The position numbers and the translations under genes are program-made. A DNA stretch of 64,000 bases from Xenorhabdus thuongxuanensis (GTDB lineage: Bacteria; Pseudomonadota; Gammaproteobacteria; Enterobacterales; Enterobacteriaceae), in contig NZ_MKGR01000006.1 in assembly GCF_001908095.1 (NCBI RefSeq), positions 62,001-126,000 of the forward strand, written 5' to 3'. Positions within the stretch are counted from its first letter, which is position 1. Each line of letters opens with the position of its first letter. Positions 1 to 9,494 of the stretch are shown here, one piece after another. The notes below the pieces were generated by a model, which had not been told where the DNA came from, ran no database searches, and was given only the letters and a program-made list of their open reading frames with translations.

Positions 1-55
1 TAATTGCTTTTGGATCAGTGATAACCATTTGTCGAAAAAATGATGAGGTGGCCAT
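1..55 (-). CDS. 5' end of an unidentified gene running off the left edge
   Basis: An ATG read leftwards from position 55 is preceded by a good ribosome binding site (AGAGGA, about 6 bases upstream). The first residues are MATSSFFRQMVITDPKAI. Only 18 codons are in the window, so the product cannot be named. It lies downstream of ybaK on the same strand, about 160 bases away. Confidence 0.5.
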   Translation of the reverse strand, partial: MATSSFFRQMVITDPKAI

Positions 56-154
56 TTTATTCCTCTTCTATTTAAATAAACCAAGTTAATTGAAATGGTA
101 ATTAGTGATTTTTGCGCTGTGAAGAAAGTATATCGGCATTATGGTTTATCACAA

Positions 155-180
155 GGCCCTGTTTTGAAGAAAACAGAGCC
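155..180. terminator. possible hairpin terminator downstream of ybaK
   Basis: An inverted repeat of 11 bases with one mismatch (GGCCCTGTTTT / AAAACAGAGCC, loop GAAG) lies just beyond the ybaK stop. There is no clear run of T on either strand, so termination activity is uncertain. Confidence 0.3.
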
Positions 181-216
181 GGCTCGAAAAAATTAAGCGG
201 GAATTGCAATTAATTT

Positions 217-693
217 TCAAATTTTAGCAATATCAGCAAATGAACAGTTAAGTAATTGGCATAAATCTGTGGGGGACAGTTCAATATCTAAACCACGTTT
301 ACCACCAGAAATAAATAGGGTTGGCAAGGTTTGCGCCTGACTGTCAATCACGGTAGGTAGACGTTTTTTCTGTCCCAGCGGGCTAATGCCACCCAATAAA
401 TAACCCGTTACCTTTTGTGCCAGTTGAGTATCGGCCATATCTGCTTTCTTGACTTTGAAAACTTTAGCCACTTTTTTCAAATCGAGTTGCCCAGAGACAG
501 GCGTAACAGCGACAACAAGATTTTCGGGATCGCCATTTAATGAAACCAACAATGTCTTAAAAACTTGATTGGCATCTAAACCGAGTTTTTTCACCACTTC
601 ATCACCAAAATTATGTTCATTAACATCGTGGTCATAAGGGTGAAGTTTGAAATTAATTTTCTGTTTTTCCAGCAAGACAATAGCGGGAGTCAT
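217..693 (-). CDS. ybaK: Cys-tRNA(Pro)/Cys-tRNA(Cys) deacylase YbaK
   Basis: A 158-residue protein of the YbaK/ProX trans-editing family, which hydrolyses Cys-tRNA(Pro) made in error by prolyl-tRNA synthetase. The sequence is very close to E. coli YbaK over its whole length. It has the [12 protein letters not shown] and [10 protein letters not shown] blocks, the [18 protein letters not shown] core with the glycine loop, and [11 protein letters not shown] near the end. I start at the internal ATG giving [10 protein letters not shown], not seven codons earlier, because it matches the family start and has an AGGA box at good spacing. It stands alone, on the same strand as ybaP. Confidence 0.95.
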   Translation of the reverse strand: MTPAIVLLEKQKINFKLHPYDHDVNEHNFGDEVVKKLGLDANQVFKTLLVSLNGDPENLVVAVTPVSGQLDLKKVAKVFKVKKADMADTQLAQKVTGYLLGGISPLGQKKRLPTVIDSQAQTLPTLFISGGKRGLDIELSPTDLCQLLNCSFADIAKI

Positions 694-772
694 ATTTTTT
701 CCTATAACGATCAATTTATAACTGCTTATCCGTAATGGTTGTTTTTCAGAATGAAACAGGTAAGTGAAGTTG

Positions 773-1585
773 CTATATTTTTGGTTTTGCCAGCATCTGT
801 CGTAAGTTGTTCTCGCCGTGAAGGTGCAAGGCTCCTACTGCAACTAAATATTTTCCTGCCGGTAAGCGATGTAATTGCTCACTCCATTGACGGTTGCGTT
901 CAGACATTAGGGTTTGATAAATCTCTTCGCAGAATGTCATTGGTATTACCTGATTTTGTTTCTCAGGTTTGTAATTCATCCACCAACTAATCATAGTTTG
1001 TAAAGCGCGGGCATTGGTATGCCAATGGATGATGGTATCTTCTAATAGAGAGATCCCCCCATTTGGTAAATTGATGAGAAGGTTAACTTGTGCATCAGTG
1101 CCTTCCAACTCGATAATGGGTTTATTGATAGCTTTTGCGCTGTTCAGTAATTGGCAATCGATACCATATTGCGAATGTAACCCTAAATACTGGGCTTGAG
1201 CAGCCTGTAATATCAATGCAATCTGCCACGATGGTAATGGATCCAGCAACGTGACAGGATGTTGAATTTCTCGGCAATAGTGTTGTAAACAGGCAAAATG
1301 TTCGGGAGATAAACGTTGTGATAGTTCGGGCTGCTCAGGAAACGTTTCCTTGAAAGGGGAATTGACCTGAGTGATATCAGCTTCGACAATCAGTGCATCC
1401 GCTTGCTCCAATTGTTCCAGCAATACCTCAGAAAGTGGGTACATATTTTTAGTACCCATATGAATGCTGCCAACAATATGTAATTGTTTGTTTTTATTTA
1501 AATTGATGTCAAAAGCAGGATAAGGGTAATACCGTTGGGAATTAAATCCCAATATGTTACTGAAATATGTCATTAATTTTTCCAT
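773..1585 (-). CDS. ybaP: TraB/GumN family protein YbaP
   Basis: A homologue of E. coli YbaP, family TraB/GumN, whose members resemble Tiki-type metal-dependent proteases; the substrate in enterobacteria is not established. Both family signatures are present: VGSIHMG followed by IVEADITQ in the N-terminal third, and [14 protein letters not shown] at the C-terminus, each with the conserved GxxH histidine. Conserved GIDCQLL and HWHTNAR segments lie between. The frame stays open 31 codons further upstream, but I start at MEKLMTYF because a GGAG box sits 10 bases before it and the length (270 residues) then matches E. coli (264). Confidence 0.9.
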   Translation of the reverse strand: MEKLMTYFSNILGFNSQRYYPYPAFDINLNKNKQLHIVGSIHMGTKNMYPLSEVLLEQLEQADALIVEADITQVNSPFKETFPEQPELSQRLSPEHFACLQHYCREIQHPVTLLDPLPSWQIALILQAAQAQYLGLHSQYGIDCQLLNSAKAINKPIIELEGTDAQVNLLINLPNGGISLLEDTIIHWHTNARALQTMISWWMNYKPEKQNQVIPMTFCEEIYQTLMSERNRQWSEQLHRLPAGKYLVAVGALHLHGENNLRQMLAKPKI

Positions 1586-1662
1586 ATTGCATACTCCAAT
1601 AGCTGGCATTGGACGGTATGCTAACCTGTTCATAGCCAACAGGAAAGAGGGAAAAGTGCGGG

Positions 1663-1697
1663 ATGAAAAGCTAAACATATTCCGTTTAGCTTTTCAT
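1663..1697 (-). terminator. copA terminator
   Basis: A perfect 14-base inverted repeat (ATGAAAAGCTAAAC / GTTTAGCTTTTCAT) with a 7-base loop lies just after the copA stop and before ybaP on the same strand. The T-rich side is inside the stem. Confidence 0.55.
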
Positions 1698-1726
1698 GGG
1701 GAAAATAGAATTTCCTGGATGTTAGG

Positions 1727-4474
1727 TCAGGACTTAGGCTTGAAGCGTAATAAGCGATTGGCATTACTGACAACAGTAATAGAGGACAATGCCATGGCTG
1801 CACCTGCAACGACAGGGTTTAATAAAGTGCCTGTGAAAGGGTATAAAATGCCGGCTGCAATTGGAATGCCCAAGGTATTGTAGACAAATGCACCAAATAG
1901 GTTTTGCTTCATATTGCGTAATGTACCGCGGGATAATTCAACTGCATCAGCAACCCCATGCAGGCTATGGCGCATAAGGGTAATTGTTGCGGTTTCTATG
2001 GCGATATCACTGCCGCCTCCCATTGCAATGCCGACATCCGCTTGCGCCAATGCAGGAGCATCATTTATGCCATCACCGACCATTGCCACTTTTCTGCCTT
2101 CTGATTGAATTGTCTGAATGGCCGCTGCTTTGCCATCAGGTAAAACACCGGCAATAACTTGATCAATACCCGCTTCCTGGGCGATAGCATTCGCCGTGGT
2201 CGGATTGTCTCCTGTCAACATAACCAAACGATAGCCTTGATGATGTAAGCGTTGCAGGGCAGAAACGGTATCCTGGCGCAAGGGATCGCGGATGGAAAAT
2301 AGGGCGGCGATTTTCCCATTAGCTGACAGAATAACGGGAGTGATGCCTTTTTCTGCCTGTGCCGCAACCAGTGGCTTTAATTCTGCTGTTTCAATTTGAT
2401 GTTGTTCAAGTAATCGTTGATTCCCCAATAACAGCGTGACGTCTCCAATTCCCCCTTTAACACCCAGTCCTGCGAGGGTGTGGAATGTTTGCACTTCGGG
2501 TAATTTTTGTCCCTCAACCTTCAGTAAAATAGCTTTTGCCAGAGGGTGATTTGAGCCGTTTTCCAATGCACCAGCCCATAACAATACTTGCTCTTCGGTG
2601 AAACCATTAAAGGTGTGGATCTCTGTCACTTGCGGCATACCTTCAGTTAAGGTGCCCGTTTTGTCAAAGACAATTGTATCCAGGTGGCTGGCATGTTGCA
2701 GGGCATCAGCATCACGCACCAATACACCTAATTCGGCTGCCCGTCCTACCCCTGAGATGATGGACATAGGGGTTGCCAGCCCAAGCGCGCAAGGGCAGGC
2801 GATAATCAAAACTGTTGTTATGATGACTAGTGCGTACATAATTTGCGGGGCAGGGCCGACAAAATACCAAATCATGCCAGCAATCAGGGCAATAGCAACA
2901 ACAATAGGCACGAATATTGATGATATTTTATCGGCCAATTGGCCGATTTCAGGTTTACTGCTTTGTGCCTGACGAACTAATTTTATGATGCGTGCCAAAG
3001 TTGTTTGGCTGCCAACCGCATTAGCTTTAAATAATACTGTGCCATCCTGAACTACAGTGCCGGCATGGACGGTATCGCCAGTTGTTTTCTGTTGAGGAAT
3101 GGGTTCACCTGTCAGCATGGCTTCATCCAACCAAACTGTGCCTTGAGTAATTTCACCATCAACCGGAACACGATCTCCTGTTGTCAGGCGCAGTACCATA
3201 TTGGGCATCACATCGGCCAGTGGCACTGTTTTTTCGCCTTCAGTGGTAACCACTCGCGCTGTTGGTGGGGTCAGATCCAATAATCGCTCAAGAGCCTTGG
3301 AAGAGCGTTGGCGGGCACGTTGTTCCAAGGCATGTCCGAGATTGATCAAACCAATGATCATGGCACTGGCTTCATAATAAAGATGGCGGGCTTGGGGTGG
3401 AAAAATTTCTGGCCATAAATTGACGCTCATTGAATAGAGCCACGCTACGCCAGTACCCAGAGCGACAAGGGTATCCATTGTTGCACTGCCATTTTTTAGG
3501 CTTTGCCACGCATTACGATAAAAATGCCCACCTGCGAATATCATAACACCCAGCGTTATCAAACCAATAGTTAGCCAAATGGTGTGGTTTGCTGATGTGA
3601 GTATCATATTGTCGCCTATCATTCCCCACACCATGACAGGCACCCCAACTACTAACGCAAGGGCTGATTGCCAGCGAAAGCGGCGCATATTAGCTTGTGC
3701 TACTTGTTGCTGGCGTTCACGGCGCTCTGTTTCATCCTGAATGATTTCCGCACCATAACCAGCCTTGGTGACTGCTTCAACTAAGGCATTTGGTGATGCG
3801 TGGCCTGTGACCAATGCGCTTCTTTCCGCGAGATTGACTCTGGCATGTTTCACGCCATCAACGGATTGCAGGGCTTTTTGTACCTTGCTGACACAGCTTG
3901 CACAGCTCATGCCATCCAGCAGGAGCTGAATACTGTCATTATGACTCGCATCATTTTTGTTGTTGTGCTCAACAGAAACTGTTTCTACCGGAGTCGAAGA
4001 TATTGCCGCTGCCAAAGACTCCGGAGTCTGTGGAACATGTATTGCCAGCGGCTCAGTTTTTGGGCAATCGGCTTCCGTTGCTAATTCAGCGTGATATCCG
4101 GCTTGTTCGATTGCATGAATTAAAGCACTGTTCTCTGCTTTACCATAGATTTTTGCTGTTTGGGTATCAACTTCTGTGGCGATAACACCTTCTACTGCTT
4201 CCAATGCCTTTTGTGTCTTATTTGCACATTTCATGCAGCTTAAACCTGACAAACGCAATACAGCATCGGGCTGGGTGGCAACAGTGGCTTGATAATCTTC
4301 GGCAACAATGGCGGCAATCAATTCATCAGGTGAAACATTACTGATAACTTTGGCATAATTGAGGTTCACATCCGTCAGCTCAACGCCGGGTATTCTTTCC
4401 AGCGCTTTTTTAACCCTGCCAACACAATGCATACAAGTTAGGCCTTGAAGTGCGAGAATGGTGGTTGTGGACAT
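1727..4474 (-). CDS. copA: copper-exporting P1B-type ATPase CopA
   Basis: A 915-residue inner-membrane Cu(I) efflux ATPase. Three heavy-metal-associated domains precede the membrane part, each with a CxxC copper site: CMHC near residue 15, CMKC near 80 and CASC near 190. E. coli CopA has two. The core then shows paired transmembrane helices, the TGEP actuator loop, the [10 protein letters not shown] ion-pathway motif, the phosphorylated aspartate in DKTGTLTEG and the hinge [10 protein letters not shown]. It lies divergent from cueR, with a CueR-type promoter between, so copper induction through CueR is expected. It resembles other enterobacterial CopA throughout and no damage is visible. Confidence 0.97.
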   Translation of the reverse strand: MSTTTILALQGLTCMHCVGRVKKALERIPGVELTDVNLNYAKVISNVSPDELIAAIVAEDYQATVATQPDAVLRLSGLSCMKCANKTQKALEAVEGVIATEVDTQTAKIYGKAENSALIHAIEQAGYHAELATEADCPKTEPLAIHVPQTPESLAAAISSTPVETVSVEHNNKNDASHNDSIQLLLDGMSCASCVSKVQKALQSVDGVKHARVNLAERSALVTGHASPNALVEAVTKAGYGAEIIQDETERRERQQQVAQANMRRFRWQSALALVVGVPVMVWGMIGDNMILTSANHTIWLTIGLITLGVMIFAGGHFYRNAWQSLKNGSATMDTLVALGTGVAWLYSMSVNLWPEIFPPQARHLYYEASAMIIGLINLGHALEQRARQRSSKALERLLDLTPPTARVVTTEGEKTVPLADVMPNMVLRLTTGDRVPVDGEITQGTVWLDEAMLTGEPIPQQKTTGDTVHAGTVVQDGTVLFKANAVGSQTTLARIIKLVRQAQSSKPEIGQLADKISSIFVPIVVAIALIAGMIWYFVGPAPQIMYALVIITTVLIIACPCALGLATPMSIISGVGRAAELGVLVRDADALQHASHLDTIVFDKTGTLTEGMPQVTEIHTFNGFTEEQVLLWAGALENGSNHPLAKAILLKVEGQKLPEVQTFHTLAGLGVKGGIGDVTLLLGNQRLLEQHQIETAELKPLVAAQAEKGITPVILSANGKIAALFSIRDPLRQDTVSALQRLHHQGYRLVMLTGDNPTTANAIAQEAGIDQVIAGVLPDGKAAAIQTIQSEGRKVAMVGDGINDAPALAQADVGIAMGGGSDIAIETATITLMRHSLHGVADAVELSRGTLRNMKQNLFGAFVYNTLGIPIAAGILYPFTGTLLNPVVAGAAMALSSITVVSNANRLLRFKPKS

Positions 4475-4513
4475 AACAATATCTCCTGATACAGAGTGAT
4501 ATACTTATCATTA

Positions 4514-4544
4514 AGGCTAAACCTTCCTGCAAGGGGAAGGTCAA
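4514..4544 (-). promoter_or_regulatory. CueR-controlled copA promoter
   Basis: Read on the minus strand, a -35 TTGACC is followed by a 19-base spacer and a -10-like TAGCCT. The spacer holds the dyad ACCTTCC/GGAAGGT at 4521-4541. The long spacer and this dyad are hallmarks of MerR-family promoters, and the site is nearly identical to the E. coli copA promoter. Confidence 0.9.
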
Positions 4545-4553
4545 GGGGAAATA

Positions 4554-4958
4554 ATGAATATCAGTGAAATTGCCCGTAAGACCGGTTTAACCAGCAAAGC
4601 GATTCGATTTTATGAAGAAAAAGATCTCATTACCGCACCAAAGCGGGGAGATAATGGTTATCGTCATTATCAGAAAAGGCACATTGATGAACTGATGCTT
4701 TTGCGTCAGGCAAAAGAGATCGGATTTACGTTGGAGGAGTGTCGCGAATTGCTGCGATTATTTCGCAATCCTCACCGTCACAGTGCCGATGTAAAAATGG
4801 CGACCCTGCAAAAAGTGGCGGAAATAGAAAAAACGATGTTGGAATTGCAAAAGATAAAGGAAAAATTACTGGCACTGGTGGCTGAATGCCCGGGAGATGA
4901 TGGGGCTGATTGTCCCATCATTGAACATTTATCTGGCTGCTGTAAGCATCACGGTTGA
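4554..4958 (+). CDS. cueR: copper-responsive MerR-family activator CueR
   Basis: A 134-residue MerR-family regulator. It has an N-terminal winged helix-turn-helix ([20 protein letters not shown]), a dimerisation helix, and the two Cu(I)-binding cysteines at C112 and C120, spaced as in E. coli CueR. The tail carries an extra CC and histidines, also usual in CueR. The gene is divergent from its expected target copA, 79 bases away. Its 3' end overlaps the convergent ybbJ by about 10 bases. Confidence 0.95.
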   Translation: MNISEIARKTGLTSKAIRFYEEKDLITAPKRGDNGYRHYQKRHIDELMLLRQAKEIGFTLEECRELLRLFRNPHRHSADVKMATLQKVAEIEKTMLELQKIKEKLLALVAECPGDDGADCPIIEHLSGCCKHHG

Positions 4959-5410
4959 TGGGGAACCGGTTTCACCTTTAATGTGATTCCGTCAACGGCG
5001 ATGACTTCAATTTCGGTATTGGCTGGAAGTTCTCGGTCACAATGAACGCGCCAACTGCCATCGGCCAGTTTGACGCGGCCAAAACCGTTTTCGGTATCCG
5101 TGATTAAACGGGTACGCATTCCAATTAACTGGTGGTTTTTCTGATTGAGCGTCTTATCACTAGCCTGACGTGGGCGATGGCGTAGCCAGCTACGCCATGC
5201 AATAACAGAAAGCAAGGTCAATACAGCAAACAGAGTGCCTTGCAATTCCCAGCCCATATTAGGGAAAATCCATGTGATCAGGGCAACAACGACGGCCGCA
5301 CTTCCTGTCCACAACAGATATCCTCCTGTTCCCAGCAATTCTGCAATCAGAAGCAGGCCACCAAAACAGAGCCAGAACCAGGCTGGCTGAGCGGCGATCT
5401 GTTCAATCAT
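4949..5410 (-). CDS. ybbJ: NfeD-like membrane protein YbbJ
   Basis: A 153-residue member of the NfeD/YbbJ family that partners SPFH proteins. About three hydrophobic helices occupy residues 10-75 ([16 protein letters not shown] onwards), followed by a soluble OB-fold domain with [12 protein letters not shown] and [13 protein letters not shown]. It lies directly downstream of qmcA (19 bases), the conserved pair in enterobacteria; the two products are thought to act together at the inner membrane. The precise role is unknown. Confidence 0.9.
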   Translation of the reverse strand: MIEQIAAQPAWFWLCFGGLLLIAELLGTGGYLLWTGSAAVVVALITWIFPNMGWELQGTLFAVLTLLSVIAWRSWLRHRPRQASDKTLNQKNHQLIGMRTRLITDTENGFGRVKLADGSWRVHCDRELPANTEIEVIAVDGITLKVKPVPHQP

Positions 5411-5429
5411 AACTATTTATCCTGTATGG

Positions 5430-6359
5430 CTATTTATCCTGTTTGCTTTTCTTGCTTTCGGTAATTAATTCAGCAATACCACCAATGGCGCCCATCAAAT
5501 TGCTGGCTTCCAGTGGCATCATAATCACTTTGCTGTTATTTGAGGCACCAATATTGGTGAGGGCATCGGTATATTTTTGGGCAACAAAGTAGTTAATTGC
5601 CTGCATATCACCATTAGCAATAGCGTCAGAAACCATTTTGGTTGCACGCGCTTCTGCTTCAGCGGCACGTTCACGGGCTTCTGCCTGAAGGAAGGCTGAC
5701 TGACGCTCACCTTCTGCTTTCAGGATTTGCGACTGTTTTTCCCCTTCCGCTTTCAAAATGGCTGCCTGACGAATACCTTCTGCCTCAAGAATATCTGCAC
5801 GTTTGGTACGCTCTGCTTTCATCTGGGCGTTCATTGCGGAGATCAACTCTTTAGGTGGACGCACATCGCGGATCTCAATACGCGTGATTTTAACGCCCCA
5901 CGGGTTAGTAGCTTCATCGACGATTGCCAGCAACCGGCTGTTGATGGAATCGCGCTGGGACAGCATTTCATCCAGTTCCATTGAGCCCAACACAGTACGG
6001 AAGTTGGTCATAGTCAGGTTGATGATGGACAGTTCCAGATTGCTGACTTCATAGGCAGCACGTACGGGATCGACAACCTGAATAAAGCAGACGGCATCAA
6101 TGGTAACATTGGCATTATCGCGAGAAATGATTTCTTGTGATGGAATATCCAGAACCTGTTCCATCATATTGATTTTACGACCGATACGATCAACAAATGG
6201 CATGATAATGTGCAAGCCGGGCGTTAATGTGCGGGTATAGCGCCCAAAACGCTCAACAGTCCATTGATAACCTTGCGGCACGGTCTTGACACAAGTAAAG
6301 ACGATAGCAACCGCGATAACGATTAAAATCGGTACAGCACCAAAAGAGAGTAAATCCAT
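5430..6359 (-). CDS. qmcA: SPFH/stomatin-family membrane protein QmcA
   Basis: A 309-residue SPFH (prohibitin/stomatin) protein anchored by one N-terminal membrane helix (residues about 5-25). The SPFH domain follows ([30 protein letters not shown]) and then a long alanine- and glutamate-rich coiled coil with repeated [15 protein letters not shown] units. The family forms membrane microdomains and associates with proteases. It forms a two-gene operon with ybbJ. Confidence 0.95.
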   Translation of the reverse strand: MDLLSFGAVPILIVIAVAIVFTCVKTVPQGYQWTVERFGRYTRTLTPGLHIIMPFVDRIGRKINMMEQVLDIPSQEIISRDNANVTIDAVCFIQVVDPVRAAYEVSNLELSIINLTMTNFRTVLGSMELDEMLSQRDSINSRLLAIVDEATNPWGVKITRIEIRDVRPPKELISAMNAQMKAERTKRADILEAEGIRQAAILKAEGEKQSQILKAEGERQSAFLQAEARERAAEAEARATKMVSDAIANGDMQAINYFVAQKYTDALTNIGASNNSKVIMMPLEASNLMGAIGGIAELITESKKSKQDK

Positions 6360-6408
6360 AACAATTGCCTTATTAAAGTTAATTATGGAATATATAAATC
6401 TTCTTTAC

Positions 6409-7287
6409 TTAATAGAGTAAAGAGTATACATGACGACGGTATTTAGACGCCAGAGCATCTCCAATGCCCAGTGCAGAGAGAATATCCATCATCGTTTTCT
6501 TCACTGCACCATCGGCAGCAGAAAGATCCTTTTTCAGAAAACTAAATAACAATTCCAGAGCTTCTTCATTACGGCCAACTGCGTGTAATTTTGAAGCCAG
6601 TTGTACGGCTAATTCTGCATTCTCTGGTTGAGTTGCCAACTCTTGTTGCAGTTGTCGAATTTCAGGTGAATCAGCCGCCTCTTTCTGGGATTTAAGGTAT
6701 TCAAGTAACTCATGATAGCGTTCATCTTGTGCTTCTAATGGAATGGTATCCACTATTTTTTGAGCCTCTTCAAGATGATTGAGTGAAAGGTTCACTTGGG
6801 CTAGCAATAGGGTAATCTCTGTATCTTGCGGGTTTTCTTGATGGATTTCTTTCAGTAAAGGTAATGCCTCCTGATCCTTACCTTCTACAAGTAGCTCGTT
6901 AACTTGCTCTAATGGTGATTTTTCCATTTGAGGAAGGAGAGTGGCAAAAATTTTTCTGATAGCCTCATCAGTCTGGATGCCCTCAAAACCCTGAACAGGA
7001 CGAGCTTCTTTTACAAACAGTACAGTAGGTAAGCTACGTACACCAAATTGTGCAGCAATATGGTAAAGTTGGTCACAATTGACTTTAGCCAGAGCAAATT
7101 GCCCTGCATATTCATGGGCTATTTTATCAAGCGTGGTTTCTAATTCATGGCAATGTAGGTCCTGTGGAGACCAGAAGTAGAATACGACAAGTTGGTTGAG
7201 AGAGTGCTGTACAACTTCTGCAATATTCGATTCATTAATATTAATGATATGGGCAGTATTGTTGTTTGTATTAACGGTTGGTTCCAT
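6409..7287 (-). CDS. cnoX: chaperedoxin CnoX (YbbN)
   Basis: A 292-residue protein with an N-terminal thioredoxin-like domain (residues about 20-120; [13 protein letters not shown]) and a C-terminal TPR-like region. The active-site region keeps only one cysteine, as in E. coli CnoX/YbbN, so it is not a typical oxidoreductase. In E. coli CnoX protects proteins from oxidative aggregation and hands them to GroEL and DnaK. The gene lies between qmcA and ybbO as in E. coli. Confidence 0.93.
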   Translation of the reverse strand: MEPTVNTNNNTAHIININESNIAEVVQHSLNQLVVFYFWSPQDLHCHELETTLDKIAHEYAGQFALAKVNCDQLYHIAAQFGVRSLPTVLFVKEARPVQGFEGIQTDEAIRKIFATLLPQMEKSPLEQVNELLVEGKDQEALPLLKEIHQENPQDTEITLLLAQVNLSLNHLEEAQKIVDTIPLEAQDERYHELLEYLKSQKEAADSPEIRQLQQELATQPENAELAVQLASKLHAVGRNEEALELLFSFLKKDLSAADGAVKKTMMDILSALGIGDALASKYRRHVYSLLY

Positions 7288-7358
7288 GGAATTTTTCTCT
7301 GAGTCGTTGTAAGGTGATTACATGAATAAATAAGACTTGTTTGTCCGTTTTTCAATGT

Positions 7359-8138
7359 CTATTTACTTTGCCAGCGCAAGATTCTATCGAGCCATCGCTC
7401 AGGGAGTAGACGGCGCATTATTTTTATTACATGAGTCAATAACGTAACAGAATAGCGTAATTTCGGGTTGGGACTTTCCAGCGCATGAATGAGTTTAGAA
7501 ACGACATCTTCAGGCATCAACGTGAAACGACGAGTAAGGCCTGGATTCTCAACCGGATGATCCTGCTGTGTTTGATTGACATTCTTCGTAAAACGGGTAT
7601 GAATTGGACCAGGCTCTATCAGGCTGACTTTAATGTCTGTTTCTGCCAATTCTCCACGTAAGGCATCCGACCATGCTTCAAGGGCATATTTACTGGCAGC
7701 ATACGCCCCACGGCCTGGCGTCGAGATCAATCCCATAACAGAGCTGGTTTGGACAATCCGCCCGGCGCCATAAGCGCGTATAGCTGGCAGTAGCAGGCAC
7801 GTCAGTTGGTGGGTGCCAAAGAAATTGGTGGAAAACTGTTTTTCCATCTGTTCGCGGGAGATGCTTTCCAATGGACCGTAGACACCAAATCCCCCGTTAT
7901 TGAATAGCCCGAATAAACGACTGTTGGTTAATTCGATGACTTTTCTGGCTGCGCGCTCTACGCTTTCTTTATCATCTAAATCCAATTCGATGGGCTCGAA
8001 CCCCAACTCACGCATATGTGCCAAATCAGAGGGTTTGCGGCAAGCTGCGAGTACGCGGTAACCACGTTGGTGGAGGGTTTTGGCCGCGACTAACCCGATC
8101 CCGCTAGAACACCCAGTAATAAAAATGGCTTTTTGCAT
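7359..8138 (-). CDS. ybbO: short-chain dehydrogenase/reductase YbbO
   Basis: A 259-residue classical SDR. The N-terminus has the dinucleotide motif TGCSSGIG; NNGGFG follows near residue 90, and the catalytic YAASK lies near 155 with the preceding serine in QTSSVMG. E. coli YbbO is reported as an NADP-dependent aldehyde reductase. The gene lies upstream of tesA-region genes in conserved order. Confidence 0.9.
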   Translation of the reverse strand: MQKAIFITGCSSGIGLVAAKTLHQRGYRVLAACRKPSDLAHMRELGFEPIELDLDDKESVERAARKVIELTNSRLFGLFNNGGFGVYGPLESISREQMEKQFSTNFFGTHQLTCLLLPAIRAYGAGRIVQTSSVMGLISTPGRGAYAASKYALEAWSDALRGELAETDIKVSLIEPGPIHTRFTKNVNQTQQDHPVENPGLTRRFTLMPEDVVSKLIHALESPNPKLRYSVTLLTHVIKIMRRLLPERWLDRILRWQSK

Positions 8139-8204
8139 AACTTTACCTGTTCACCTGCATCAATTTATGGAAATAAATGATTTACTATTAAGAAATATTT
8201 TTAC

Positions 8205-8840
8205 TTAAGGAGAGTTGATATATATCGACAATTTGTTGGACATCCAATCAGCGATAAAGGGTTGTGCGGCTTGATTGGGATGTAATCCGTCATCTTGCAT
8301 CCATTCTGGTTTGATAGCAACGTGCTCCATGAAAAATGGCAGCAGAAGAATTTGGTTGCGTTCAGCAAGCTCAGGATAAATTTTGGCAAAGGATTCGGTA
8401 TATCGCTTTCCATAATTAGGTGAAATTCGGATTTGCATTAACAACGGTTGTGCGCCGGCTTGTTTAATCAAAGTAATGCCCTGTTGCAAATCTTGTTCTA
8501 TGTTTTGAATGGGAAAACCACGCAGTCCATCATTCGCACCAAGCTCTATCAAAACCCATTTTGGATTGTGCTGTTTCAATAATTCAGGCAAACGTTCAAG
8601 CCCTTGTGCTGCGGTATTACCACTAATACTGCCGTTAACAATGACTGTTTTTTTGCCGGTTTGTTGCCACTGTTTTGCCATCAGTGCAGGCCATGATTGC
8701 TCAACTGGCAAACGATATCCGGCACTGAGGCTATCACCTAATATTAGCAGGGTATCTGCCGCCGTTGCTCTGGCACTGCATAGCACCAACAATAAAAGGA
8801 AAAATACATGGCTGTAGAAAGTATTCTTGAAGTTCATCAT
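8205..8840 (-). CDS. tesA: periplasmic thioesterase I/lysophospholipase L1 TesA
   Basis: A 211-residue SGNH hydrolase. A signal peptide (MMNFKN followed by a hydrophobic run ending ARATAA) precedes the mature protein. Blocks I, II, III and V are visible: GDSLSAGY with the nucleophile serine, the glycine of NGSISG, GANDG, and DGLHPN with the catalytic Asp/His. I start at MMNF, matching E. coli, although the frame is open further upstream. The start lies inside the 5' end of the divergent ybbA: the two genes overlap head to head by 33 bases. Confidence 0.95.
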   Translation of the reverse strand: MMNFKNTFYSHVFFLLLLVLCSARATAADTLLILGDSLSAGYRLPVEQSWPALMAKQWQQTGKKTVIVNGSISGNTAAQGLERLPELLKQHNPKWVLIELGANDGLRGFPIQNIEQDLQQGITLIKQAGAQPLLMQIRISPNYGKRYTESFAKIYPELAERNQILLLPFFMEHVAIKPEWMQDDGLHPNQAAQPFIADWMSNKLSIYINSP

Positions 8841-9494
8841 CTCACTAAACATGTAGGACAAGGGGAACAGGTAATTAATATATTGCAAGGTATTGAGTTG
8901 ATTGTCGAGCCAGCACAAACAATTGCATTAATTGGTGAATCAGGATCAGGTAAATCAACGCTTCTGGGCATTATTGCCGGATTGGATGATGGTAGCGAAG
9001 GAGATATTCATCTGTTGGGGCAGAATATCAGCCGTATGAATGAAGAGCAGCGCGCGCAGTTAAGGGCAGAAAATGTAGGTTTTGTTTTTCAGTCATTTAT
9101 GTTGATCCCCACTTTGAATGCATTGGAGAATGTCCAGCTTCCGGCACTATTGCGTGGTGAATCGGAAAACCAAAGCCGTGAACAAGCCATTGAACTGCTC
9201 GAACAGTTAGGATTGGGAAAACGCCTGAAACACATGCCGGCCCAACTTTCGGGGGGAGAACAACAACGGGTGGCTTTGGCACGGGCATTCTGTACTCGTC
9301 CCAAAATCTTGTTTGCTGATGAACCAACGGGTAACCTTGATCGCCAGACAGGAGATCGCATCGCCGATTTGCTTTTTTCCCTTAATCATGATTACGCCAC
9401 CACTTTGATTTTAGTCACGCACGATAATCAACTTGCGGCGCGTTGCCAGCGTCGTTTACGTCTGGTAGATGGAAAATTACGGGAGGAAGCATGA
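8808..9494 (+). CDS. ybbA: ABC transporter ATP-binding protein YbbA
   Basis: A 228-residue MacB/LolD-type ATPase. Walker A is GESGSGKS near residue 42, the signature is LSGGEQQR near 145, and Walker B LFADEP is followed by the D-loop GNLD and the H-loop THD. It forms a two-gene operon with the permease ybbP: its stop overlaps the ybbP start (ATGA). The transported substrate of YbbAP is not settled. Confidence 0.95.
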   Translation: MAVESILEVHHLTKHVGQGEQVINILQGIELIVEPAQTIALIGESGSGKSTLLGIIAGLDDGSEGDIHLLGQNISRMNEEQRAQLRAENVGFVFQSFMLIPTLNALENVQLPALLRGESENQSREQAIELLEQLGLGKRLKHMPAQLSGGEQQRVALARAFCTRPKILFADEPTGNLDRQTGDRIADLLFSLNHDYATTLILVTHDNQLAARCQRRLRLVDGKLREEA

